64,000 nt of DNA, from NCBI RefSeq assembly GCF_035046485.1, contig NC_085138.1, forward strand, positions 58,695,254 through 58,759,253, in the 5' to 3' direction. The position numbers were made by a program, and so were the translations under genes. Below, in pieces: positions 54,700 to 64,000 of this stretch (position 1 is its first letter; the number at the start of each line of letters is the position of its first letter). Origin of the DNA: Aedes albopictus (lineage: Eukaryota; Arthropoda; Insecta; Diptera; Culicidae). The notes beneath the pieces are model-generated. The model saw only the letters and a program-made list of their open reading frames with translations. It searched no databases and had not been told where the DNA came from.

Positions 54700-55990
54700 T
54701 TTTCCATAAAAGTGCCTGCATGGATTATTTCAAAAATTACTCCAGGAGTTCGGTACAGAAATCTACCAAGATTTCCTTTAAAAACTCATCCGGCTATTTT
54801 CTTTTGAAAGTTTTCCAGAACTTTTTTCAAGAAATTTCTCATGGACTTCCATTAGATATTCCCTCTCCAAGGATTCTTTCAGAGAGATTCCTATAAGGTA
54901 CTTCTGAAATACCGCCAGCACTTACTTTAGATTTTCAGAATTTATAAAGGGCCTTATTTGGAAATTCTTCCAAAGATTCTTCAACAAATTCTTACGTTCT
55001 TTTTTTTAAATTTATTTAAGACATTTTACACCGTCTGGTGCATTCATGTCATGAAATATTGAGCATCGCTCTGCATTGCTTTCTCCACAATACAACAATA
55101 CATATTTTCTTAATTAAATTAATTACATAATATTCAAATTTTCTTCCTAGATCTAGAGTTGTACACTTTTCAACCCGAATCTGGAATATCATCTCCATGA
55201 AATTTCTTCTCTTCCTGTGTATTTTCGATTTTTTGGCAACCCTTGGTACGCTGCTGTGAATCCTCTTCGCTTGTTCCGCTCGATGTTCCCGTTGACAATC
55301 GCCTCTTGTTTTTGGATGAGGATTCTAGTTTATTCAGAAAATTTTCCAGATATTTCTTCAGAAATTCGTTCAGTTATATCTTCTCGAATTTCATCAGGGA
55401 TTTATTCAAATAATCCTGCAGAAATTGTTCCTGATATTCTTACATTATTACTTTCAAAGATTCAGGCAGGAATTCCACCGGAGATTCTTCAGAGGTTCCT
55501 CTTGATATTCTTGGATTTGTTATCCAAGGAATTTTTCTGGCATTTCATCTACGGATAACTCCAATAATTTCCCCATTGAGAATTTTTTTTCAAAAATACT
55601 ATCTATGAATTTATACTGAAATACCTTTACAAATATCTCTAGAGTTTTTCCAAAGGATCTAAACATTATCGCTTATCTTTGCGTTTCTCCGAATATTCAG
55701 GATTTATCAGAAACTTGTCTTCAAATTTTTCCAAGAATAATTTCAAAAAATCATCCTAAAATTTAAAGGGTTTCGCCAAGAATTTTCCTGTACATTACTC
55801 AATATTTTTTTTCTAGAAATATCACCAAAGATTTACCAACAAAAATTCTCGAGAAAATTCTTTAAAAATCCATCTGGGATTCGTTCAAGAACTTCCTTGG
55901 GATTTATTTAGATAATTCTCAAGAGATTTATTCAAAAGCATTTCTTAAGAATTCTACAGGATTTTTTTTCTGAAGATTAATTCAGTAAGT
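54700..55990 (+). repeat. Degenerate 24-27-bp array, plus orientation
   Basis: Diverged units such as TTCCTTTAAAAACTCATC and GGAATTCCACCGGAGATTC. A unique stretch (about 54995-55330) interrupts it. Array polarity flips after about 56.0 kb. Confidence 0.65.
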
Positions 55991-56049
55991 AGTAAGTAGA
56001 AAAAATTTGAGTAAAACTCAAATAATTTCAATAAAAATATGCTTGAGAA

Positions 56050-57410
56050 ACACCCTTAGCGGATATTCTGGAGAAATCCCTTAAAAAATGTTTGCGGGAA
56101 TCGCAGACAAAGGCACTGGTGAAGTTTTTACAAATTTTTTGGAGAGATCTCAGGAGGATTTTCTGAATAAATTCTTGAAGAATTCATGGAGATGCTCAGA
56201 AAAAATATACAATTTCTGAAGGGATTTGTACACAACAATCCATTAACAACTAGCTGTAGAAATTTCTGAAGCAAATCCTGCAAAAACAATAAAAAAAATC
56301 TTGAAGGAGTTCTTTAGAGAATCACTGAATACACCGTCAAAAATATTTTTTGCAGGAGTGTTTGTAATAATACTAGGAAAAACTGGAGCATAGAAAAATT
56401 TCTCAAAACATTTAATGAAAAATGCCAAGGAATAGGTTCTGGGATAATCCCTGCAGGAGTTTTTGAGAGACTTTTATAATGAAAAAATCTGAAAGAATCC
56501 CTGAAGGAAAGTCTGAATACATCCAAGGCAACGTCTGGATGAATACCTAAAAAAACTTTGAGAGAAATCCTTGAAGGAACTTCCAGAAGAGTTTTATGAC
56601 AATTTTCTAGAGGGATTTCCAAATAGATGCCCGAAAAAATCCCGGAATAAGTGGAGTGATATCTGAAGGAACAATAAACATGAAGAAGCAATAAAAGTTT
56701 GTGGAATAAAATCTGAATTTGTAAAAGAAATCTCTTGAGGAATTTCTGAAACAATCTCCGAATCTTCTCCTTGAAATCTCCTGAAGTTGTATCATTTATA
56801 GAAACGTCTGAAAAAACCCCTAAAGAAATTCCCAGTAGAATCTCTTGAAAAATTTCTTGAAGTTTTTCAGAGAAACTCCAAACAAAATCTCCTGGAAAAA
56901 AACCTGACAATATTTCTGTAGGAATTCCTTCAGAAATGCTAGAAAAAAATCATGAAAGAATACAAGAATGTATTCAATTGGACCAAAGAAGTCCATTAAG
57001 TTAATAAAAAAAATCTAAATGAACTTCTGATCAAATTTTTGAGGAAACCCGTGGGCCAGTTTCTAAATTAATCTTTTGAGAAATTTCTTATAAAAGTCGT
57101 GGAGAAATGCCAAGGAAAATTCCTATGGGATTTCCTAAAAGCATATTTGAACAAAGATACATTATGAAAGGATACTGAGACGAATCTTCAGAGGAAACCA
57201 TTCTAAGAAACCATTTTAAGAAATCCTGCTACAATCTTATTTTTGTATACATTCCGAAAATCCTGTATACATAGATAAATCCTCAAAGAATTGCTGGAGG
57301 TATTCCTTTAAAATTCTCCAGATATGTTGAGAAGAATTCTTGCAAAACTCGTAAAAGGGATTTCAACAATAATGTCCCTTCCAAGATAATTACAGAAAAA
57401 AACGAGGAAT
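56050..57410 (-). repeat. Degenerate 24-27-bp array, minus orientation
   Basis: Plus-strand units such as GGAATAGGTTCTGGGATAATCC and GAATCCCTGAAGGAAAGTCT, the reverse complement of the array to the left. Confidence 0.7.
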
Positions 57411-57554
57411 AATAATGCATGGAAGGGTTTTCCCGAAAAAAAAATCTTAATTAGGCGCAACAGTGAAGTTATTTCCTTAGGGGTGCACTTGTATAGGGAG
57501 CGTTGAAATTTGTAAATCTTAAGTAACCAGCTTTGATTTAATCATGACGGCACT

Positions 57555-58035
57555 GCAATTATTTCTTTAGAAAATTTTCCGGGCATTCTTCAGAAATTCA
57601 TTGAGGGAATTCTCCAAAAATTCCATCAGTTTATTAGTCGGCAAGTTTCTGCAGGAATTTCTGCAGTTTTTTTTTTAAAGAGATTCCGTTAGAAGCTTCT
57701 GTATGGCTTCTTTAAGGAATTCCTTCCCATATTTTTCAAGCAGTTTTTCCTTAGGTATTCATCCAGAAATTCCTCCAAAGATAACATCAGAAATTGTTTT
57801 CTGAATCTTTGTTCATTAATCCCATCTGAAAATGTTGTAGAGTTTCTTCTTTATATCACCAGAATTTTTTGAAGGAATTCCTCTAGATAATCCTGCAGAG
57901 ATTTGTTTAGAAATTCCTTCAACAATCTTCCAAATAATTATTCCAGTATTTTTTCTGCAATTTCTGGAAGAACTTCTGAAATTTTTTGGAGAAATTCTAG
58001 GATTTCTGAAGAATTTTTTAGAAGAATTTCTAAAA
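57555..58035 (+). repeat. Degenerate 24-27-bp array, plus orientation
   Basis: Units of TTCTTCAGAAATTCATTGAGGG type. The last 100 bp (57950-58035) shift toward the opposite polarity. Confidence 0.65.
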
Positions 58036-58129
58036 AGTTCCATCGCAGTCACGCGAAGCGTGAAGTATATTTGAGTCCCCACAATTTGGAACGAATTATT
58101 TTCCAACCATTTCCTTCACATAGAATTAA

Positions 58130-58242
58130 CCCTTTGGAGACGGATAGGTCACATTATCCCAGCCTATAGAACCGACCCTTACAACCGTGTTCTAGACCAG
58201 CGAGGTTGCATTCAGAAAGGCAAAAAAAACGTCTTCAAAGGG
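58130..58242. mobile_element. piggyBac-like MITE (TTAA duplication)
   Basis: A 113-bp element flanked by TTAA (58126-58129 and 58243-58246). The ends are CCCTTTGGAGACG and, reversed, CCCTTTGAAGACG. TTAA duplications with CCC-starting ends are typical of the piggyBac superfamily. No coding sequence. Confidence 0.8.
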
Positions 58243-58246
58243 TTAA

Positions 58247-59042
58247 GCCGCATCATCAAACCCCAATCGAATTCGAGTAATAATGACCTACCACAATGAA
58301 ATAGGGCCCCCGATTATAACCGTAGAGCAGAGCGACAATGTTTATCATCATAACGAAGCAAAGGTACGCGGCTGAGTGAGACCTGACTGACTTTGAGCAG
58401 CATGATAAAATAAACAATCTGAAACGGTAGCCGATTGAAACCATAACAGTAGCCAAGCAGATAGATACATTCTAAATGTAATTAAAAGCCATGAACTTGA
58501 TCTTGAAAATAAGTACAGGCGGGCATCGGGATCGCGCAAAATATGAATGGTAGTTTCTTCTCTGTAAAGACGTAAAACCATATACCCGCGATAGATCTTT
58601 CTAGAATTTTAGCCGCTCATATATTCATATCAATGCACGTACCAAATGTATTAGATGTGTAGATCGTAACGAGAGTCACTATTTCATCATCTTTTAGAAA
58701 CTTGTGAAGCTTAAATTATTCTGATCACTTGATTGGATAATTCAATCCATCAAAAGAGTTGATACTTAGAATCGTGAATGTCGAAAATCCTTGGATCGAC
58801 CAAACTTTTTCTGACTCTGATAATTATCTTCGGGTAGCCAGTCCCTTTTTGAGGAGAATTTTGAGTCTAAAAAAGGCCAGTTTCATCAAAATTCAAGTGT
58901 GAAAGGCATTTATTTCTCACTCTGGTAAGCTAAGGCTCCAAATGCGAGAACGTTGGCATGAGTCTAGAAATGCCTAAATGCTATCACACATGATTTGGAC
59001 GTATCGATCTTAACTATTCTCCTTCTCGAACGTCCTAACCCT
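58247..59042. other. Unassigned sequence
   Basis: No gene motif or repeat end recognised. Confidence 0.4.
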
Positions 59043-59047
59043 AAGTA

Positions 59048-59214
59048 AGGGGCTGTCCATTAATTACGTAAGGGAAATTTTACGATTTTTCGACACCCCC
59101 ACCCCCCCTTGTAAGATTTTTTGTATGAGAACCCAAATATTTTTGTATGGCGCGTAAGATTTTTCAAACCCCCCCTCCCCCCATAAACCCTTACGTAATT
59201 AATGGACAGCCCCT
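59048..59214. mobile_element. Short MITE with poly-C tracts
   Basis: A 167-bp element with arms AGGGGCTGTCCATTAATTAC, continuing GTAAGGG, in inverted orientation, flanked by AAGTA (59043-59047 and 59215-59219). The interior has runs of C (59095-59108 and 59169-59182) that are complementary to neither arm. Related palindromic repeats are, from memory, very common in insects. The superfamily is not assigned. Confidence 0.8.
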
Positions 59215-59219
59215 AAGTA

Positions 59220-59475
59220 GTATCAGTGTATGAAAGTAACGCGTTCTGGCTAGTCCGTTGGTTGGCACACATGGAATGGCACACCGTATCTCTTCGCAAC
59301 GGTACCGTGATACGACTGTGGGTTTCTCCATCCTGATCATCGTCGATAAATCATTGTGATAGCTGTGGAGAAGAATCCTGCTGGATTCAGTAAGTATTTG
59401 GTCTAGTTCCACCGTTCTACCAATTGGAAGATTGTGCTGACACCAACATTTGGTGGCTCCAGAGAGGAGCTACTG
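59220..59475. other. Unassigned sequence
   Basis: No recognised feature between the MITE and the next array. Confidence 0.35.
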
Positions 59476-60060
59476 CCACCATCAGAAATCCTCTGCTGAA
59501 ATTTCTGGAGAAATCCTTAAAATTCCGATGAAGCCTTTGTAGATATTTCGGAAGGAATCCCTGAAGGAAATTCAAAAGGAATCCGAGCATGAATTTGCAG
59601 TAGTATCGTTGTAGAAGTCTATACAAATACTCTTGAATTAATCTCTAGAGAAACATTTGAAGAAATTGCAGGAAAATCCTCGGAATTCAAAGAGGACATT
59701 CTTAAGATTTTTTCGGAAAAATGTATGGAGAAACTCCTCGGGAAACCTTTGGTGGTACTCAACCTACAATAATTCTTGTAGTAGAAATTTCAGAAGAAAT
59801 TTTTGAGTGGATATCTGAAATGTCTTAAATAATCCTTGGAAAAATTTCTGAAGAAACTGCTGAAAAGTTTCTGAAAGTAACCGATTTTCTAGAGTAATGA
59901 AGGAATCCAAAGAGCTGTTTTGGAAGGAATTTATAGAACATGTCTGGAAGAAATCCTTGAACAAGTTAATGGAGGATTCTCATGAAAAAAAATCTAGGGG
60001 AATCTCTTGGATTTTTTTAAAAGAATCTCGGGAAAAAATATGATGGAATCTATGGAAGTA
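59476..60060 (-). repeat. Degenerate 24-27-bp array, minus orientation
   Basis: Plus-strand units such as GGAATCCCTGAAGGAAATTC and GAAATTTCAGAAGAAATTT. Ends at the SINE-like sequence. Confidence 0.65.
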
Positions 60061-60074
60061 TTTCTGTATTTACC

Positions 60075-60185
60075 GTATAGCAGGCAATAGATGAAGGAAA
60101 TTTTCTTTTCGTAAAGTTCCCAGACCGACCGGAAATCGAACCCGTCACCCATTTACAACAGTGGCTATATGGGACCTACCAAATA
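60075..60185 (-). mobile_element. tRNA-derived SINE remnant
   Basis: On the minus strand a box-B-like GGGTTCGATTTCC (about 60152-60140) is followed by GGTCGGTCTGGGAACTTTAC and GAAAATTTCCTTCATC. This tail type occurs on tRNA-derived SINEs of flies and mosquitoes. Box A is poorly preserved (TTTGGTAGGTCCC). No poly-A tail was seen, so it is truncated or old. Confidence 0.5.
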
Positions 60186-62880
60186 GAGCAGCCAATTGTT
60201 TTTGCCTTGTAAACTTATAAAAGGATCAATGAAAAATTGTCTAATGATGCATTTATAACTTTCCAATATTCTGTATAAGTTAATTAGTAAACCATGAAGC
60301 TGTCAATTGGATCCATGAAACATTATCGAATGGTCGTCTCTTCGTAAAATGTAGCAATAAGAAATTCCAGAATTTCATAAACTTTTCCAAATATATTTAT
60401 TGAAAATTAAAATATAAAATTAAGGAATTGATCCATAAAATGACCATTCGACAACGTTTCTGGTTTACTTCTATGGAATATTAAAAAGTTAACCCGATCG
60501 ATGATGTGGCTACCTGCTGCATACTAGACTACAACGGTACTGGTAAAACTATTCAACTAGGAAAAAAAATCATTGAAATCATCATTACTTCTACCGAGCG
60601 TAGCAAGGATTATGTTGTTGACAAACGCACATGCTCGAGGCATGACACACAAATTGGCCATTTGAATTTTACTAAAAGTAGCAGACACCGGGTTCAAAAG
60701 GTTATTGAGATAGCAACTTCCCTTATGAATGTAAGATTCTTGAACTGGAGCCACTTGCAAATGTTAAATTCAACAGAACACTGCAAAGATTGATCGTTGT
60801 CATTTCTACTGAAGCTAAGCCTCTTTACAGTTACATAAAAGATGAACTAGCCTTTGCTTCAAAATCCTTCAGATATCCTGAACTGATCCAATAATTTCAT
60901 AAAATAGCTGAATTGAACTCAGTTTCTCATCGCCCTTTGCACATGCCATTTTATCCATGTACCATGTTAGGTACTGGACTGGTTTAATAATAGCATAGTC
61001 CTCAACTTTGCAGACTGTTCATCATAAGTTTTACAAGCTTGTTCGCCGATGTATGCAGTCAAACACTCCGTCGAATGGTGCTCTGTGCCGATTATGACAT
61101 CCGACTGCATTCTGCACGCTATCGTAGTCGGACCGAACGGACGCTATGCTGGAAATCCATTGTCGAAAAGTTGGAAATTGTTCGAAAGTCCACTACTTCC
61201 ACTCCCAGGACTTTTCAATAATGCTTGCTGTGAGTTCCGACATGTGGTGACAATTTGTCAAACATACCGAACTGTCGTCGTTCGCGTCCATCAGCATCGA
61301 CTGTTCCAGTCCAACCTGACCGAATGCCACGGTAGATACGTTTGACATTCTGTCCGATCGCCAGCTGGTATGGTGTGGTGTCATGTCCTAGCAAGTGCCA
61401 GAGGTTACGACCGGGCGTCGTCGCTGTCGTCCGTCAATGCCGCAGCCGTCGTCATCCGTATTTGGGTCAGCATCACCAGCAACGATGTGTACAAGTAATA
61501 AAACTATCCTCTGACAAGTGTAATGCTACACCGCACCGAGCGGGGTGTTGGTGACAACTTCAGCTAAAAGCGTGACATATCGCAAGCAAAATTGTTCATG
61601 CAGCTACATTTTTATGCGCTTCGGTTGCTGTCGTAGCTTTTGTCGCCGTCTGGAATGAAACGAGCTGCATTCGCTATCAACGACTGTCATCCGGGTAAAA
61701 TCGCTAGCTCACTCAACGTAAAGTGCGAATTGTTCATCTTTACCTATTTTCTAAAACATAGTTCACAGATATATGAAATTAACTGAATCAGACCAATCAA
61801 ATGAAAATGAATCAGTAAGAAGAAAGAAATCATGAAAATAATGAGTAATAAGAAGTTAATAAGTACATTAGTTAATCAGGTAAAGTAGTATGTAAGGACC
61901 TTAGTAATTCAGTAAGCATTTAAAAGGTTAATGAGAAAGTTAGGACGATGTTATTGATTAAATTTGGCTCGACCTCATTGGTCACCTCCTAAATTGGCAA
62001 GTTCTATGATTTCTCATCCCTTTGTGCATCGCGTCGGAAACAATCTTTGTCGCATTATTGTCATGTCTACCAACTATGCACCTGCACCGACACGGGTCAG
62101 CCTGGAACGAACGAGGAATTTAAAGTGTCTTGCTTTTTGTCCCCATCTGAATCTATAGCTACCCTTTCACAGAAAATTAAAAATCCAAGGGCTTGCCATC
62201 TCGGTTTCATAGTATTATTGCGCCAATGGTCTGCCGACAGTGGCGCTGTGCGCAATGTGCATCAACGTAAATGGCCTGGCCAAGTGGTTTTAATTGTGTG
62301 TGCATTTGTCACATCGGATTTCATTAAGCTTTCGATCTGGCTGGGGAGCTGCTTGCGGCGTTGTCGTCGCCACTGGGCCATGTCGAAAGTCTCTGCTCTG
62401 TGATGTGAGCAAAAACAAAAACTGATCTGTATCGAAATTGAAAAATCGCCGCTTTGAACGCAAGGGCGCGCTTCCAGTGCAGTGCGGCTAGATGTTACCG
62501 ACTGTCCGTTCGACGAACGTTTTGAGATTAATTGACTAACAGTGACATTGTAGAAGAATGTGGAAATACAGTGGGTTCTGGTTGATTCGACAGGGTAAAT
62601 TGATTTCGAGGCAATGACGGAGGAGGGTTTCTTTTGAGGGACATCTGTCTTCAGCGTTAAAATTAAAAAAAAAAAAAATGCTCTATTTTATGCCATAAAC
62701 CTCATTAAAAATTCTATCTTCTGTTAAAGTTTTGTAAATCTTAATACAAAAACTTTAGAAGTTTAAAAGATTCTTCACATCTTTAAACATTGTTTAGTTT
62801 TTATATCTAAAAAGGGTATGTATTGTGCCAGCTTAGATTCATTGGCGATTGTCTACAGTTATCTTGATCTTGAGCCTCAG
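60186..62880. other. Mixed single-copy-looking sequence without a recognised gene
   Basis: The GC content is higher at 61040-61700 and 62000-62520. Open frames of 60-118 codons (for example 61049-61345 and 62047-62403) have no motif and are open on both strands. No splice-bounded exon was convincing. This is the best remaining place for undetected host exons. Confidence 0.4.
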
Positions 62881-62889
62881 GTCGATTGA

Positions 62890-63480
62890 CCACCTTATTG
62901 AATTTTCGAAGAAATCCTAAAAGATGTTCGTTCCAATTGTTTCTTGAAGGCATACCACAAGAAATTTTTTGATAATTTCCCCAAGGAATGCCTGGAGAAA
63001 TCCCCCAAAGAATGGTGTTTTTAACCTTTCAGGTCGTGCGCCATCAAGCAGGTGAAACTGCACCGCGCTCGCGCTGTATACGACGAGCAAGATTTTTTGG
63101 TAGTATTGTAATTTTTTGGAACGGCGCGCGTCCTGAAGGATAAAAGAAACCCTTAAGTAATCCGAGGCGAAACTATTATTAGAATAAATTGTCCATGAAA
63201 TCCGCGGATGAATTCCGGAAAAAATTACACCTTTTTTATGAACCCAGGAAAAATTCTAGAAAAAATGTTTCGAAGGATTTTTTGGAGAAATATCTCATGG
63301 TTTTATGAAAAGGCCGCCTGGAAGAATTACTCAAAGAGTTTTTAGTCTACCAGAAATTCTGAACTGATCCCTACAGAAATTTTTGACAAAATAAACGGAG
63401 AAGTTTTCAATTAAATTCTTGGATGAATTCCTGAAGGAATCTTTGGAAAAATCTCCAACGGATCTTTGACCAATTCCTGA
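62890..63480 (-). repeat. Degenerate 24-27-bp array, minus orientation
   Basis: Plus-strand units such as GGAATGCCTGGAGAAATCCC and GGATGAATTCCTGAAGGAAT, interrupted by the piggyBac-like MITE at 63025. Confidence 0.65.
63025..63139. mobile_element. piggyBac-like MITE with GC-rich ends
   Basis: A 115-bp element after TTAA (63021-63024). The ends are CCTTTCAGGTCGTGCGCC and, reversed, CCTTCAGGACGCGCGCCG. The right TTAA has decayed to ATAA (63140-63143). It is GC-rich against an AT-rich array. Family assignment rests on the TTAA and end type. Confidence 0.6.
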
Positions 63481-63500
63481 AGGTCAAACATAGACATATT

Positions 63501-63661
63501 CACACACGAGACGCGAAATGAGACAAGACATAACACTTATCGTTCTTACAATCGTCAAGAAAAGATTAAAATTACCTTTACGTCGACCGGTTTTAATCTT
63601 TTCTTGACGATTGTAAGAACGATAAGTGTTATGTCTTGTCTCATTTCGCGTCTCGTGTGTG
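63501..63661. repeat. Perfect 71-bp inverted repeat (hairpin)
   Basis: Arms 63501-63571 and 63591-63661 are exact reverse complements over 71 bases, with a 19-base loop containing CGTCGACCGG. The whole, plus a 44-base single-stranded-type tail, is bounded by the 12-bp direct repeat ATAGACATATTC (63490-63501 and 63706-63717), so it looks like an insertion of about 204 bp into the degenerate array. No coding content. Confidence 0.9.
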
Positions 63662-63714
63662 TCGTGAAGTTCTTACGTTAGCAAAAACTGTAAAAGTTAA
63701 TAGTGATAGACATA

Positions 63715-64000
63715 TTCCTCTGAATATCTCTGAGGAAATTCACGATGGAATTCCTAGGATTTCATCTCAAGGAATCTCTGGAGGAATTCTGCTACAAACT
63801 TGAAAAATATTCCAAAGCGTCCCAAAAAGGGATTTCCCAAAGAGTTCCCAGAAAAGAATCTATAGAAATGCTACAACAAATCTTGTCGAATAAATGAAGC
63901 GATTGTTGATGAAATATATAAAGAAATCCTCATTGAATGAGTTGTACCAGTCTAGATGAATTCCCCAAAGATTCTCTTTCGAAATTTCGAATGATTTTCT
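63715..64000 (-). repeat. Degenerate 24-27-bp array, minus orientation, running off the window
   Basis: Plus-strand units such as GGAATTCCTAGGATTTCATC and GGAATCTCTGGAGGAATTC. Resumes after the hairpin insertion. Confidence 0.65.

Noticed and set aside
62047..62403. 118-codon plus-strand frame near the right end
   Set aside because: No motif or conserved pattern; an overlapping frame is also open.

Overview
The window looks like a repeat-dense piece of a culicine mosquito genome, most probably Aedes. The evidence is a Ty3/gypsy LTR retrotransposon, RTE-like and other non-LTR reverse transcriptases, a tRNA-derived SINE, many terminal-inverted-repeat (TIR) elements, and long degenerate arrays built around GGAATTCC-type words. 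There are no bacterial features (operons, rRNA, CRISPR). The species is inferred from style; no search was run.

Only a small host-gene signal is visible. A 17-codon first exon (1330-1381, donor GTAAGT) ends in phase 1. A 98-bp exon (52123-52220, good acceptor and donor) begins in the matching phase, and the two give one open 50-residue Pro/Gln-rich N-terminus. If this is right, about 50.7 kb of the window is a single first intron filled with nested transposable elements. A second start-codon exon candidate lies at 53014-53095.

Layout: 1.8-2.7 kb, 27-bp degenerate array. 3.2-8.85 kb, Ty3/gypsy element with gag, a -1 frameshift site and pol; it is cut off before the integrase C-terminus and no LTR was recognised. 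10.8-14.1 kb, decayed minus-strand RTE-like pieces interrupted by two copies of one MITE, one carrying an (AC)n expansion in its TIR. 14.1-16.55 kb, 23-bp near-palindromic array. 16.55-19.6 kb, the 5' part of a second RTE-like element, split by a foldback element with a 9-bp target duplication. 21-26.4 kb, degenerate arrays. 29.4-31.8 kb, an array, a mosquito-type repeat and a 152-bp satellite. 32.8-36.2 kb, two long TIR elements. 36.5-38.5 kb, array containing an inverted pair of minimal hammerhead-ribozyme motifs of Penelope type. 38.9-40.3 kb, a non-LTR RT with an open frame. 40.9-42.4 kb, (CTTTG)n. 44.8-48.2 kb, 24-bp array flanked by inverted repeats. 48.3-49.6 kb, (GTCT)n. 50.8-54.7 kb, two long-TIR elements (one with a SINE inside) around the host exons. 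54.7-64 kb, more arrays, two piggyBac-like MITEs, a poly-C MITE and a perfect 71-bp hairpin.

The genes do not form a pathway. The coherent story is layered transposition: several insertions can be read to the base because their target duplications and interrupted reading frames are present in the window.
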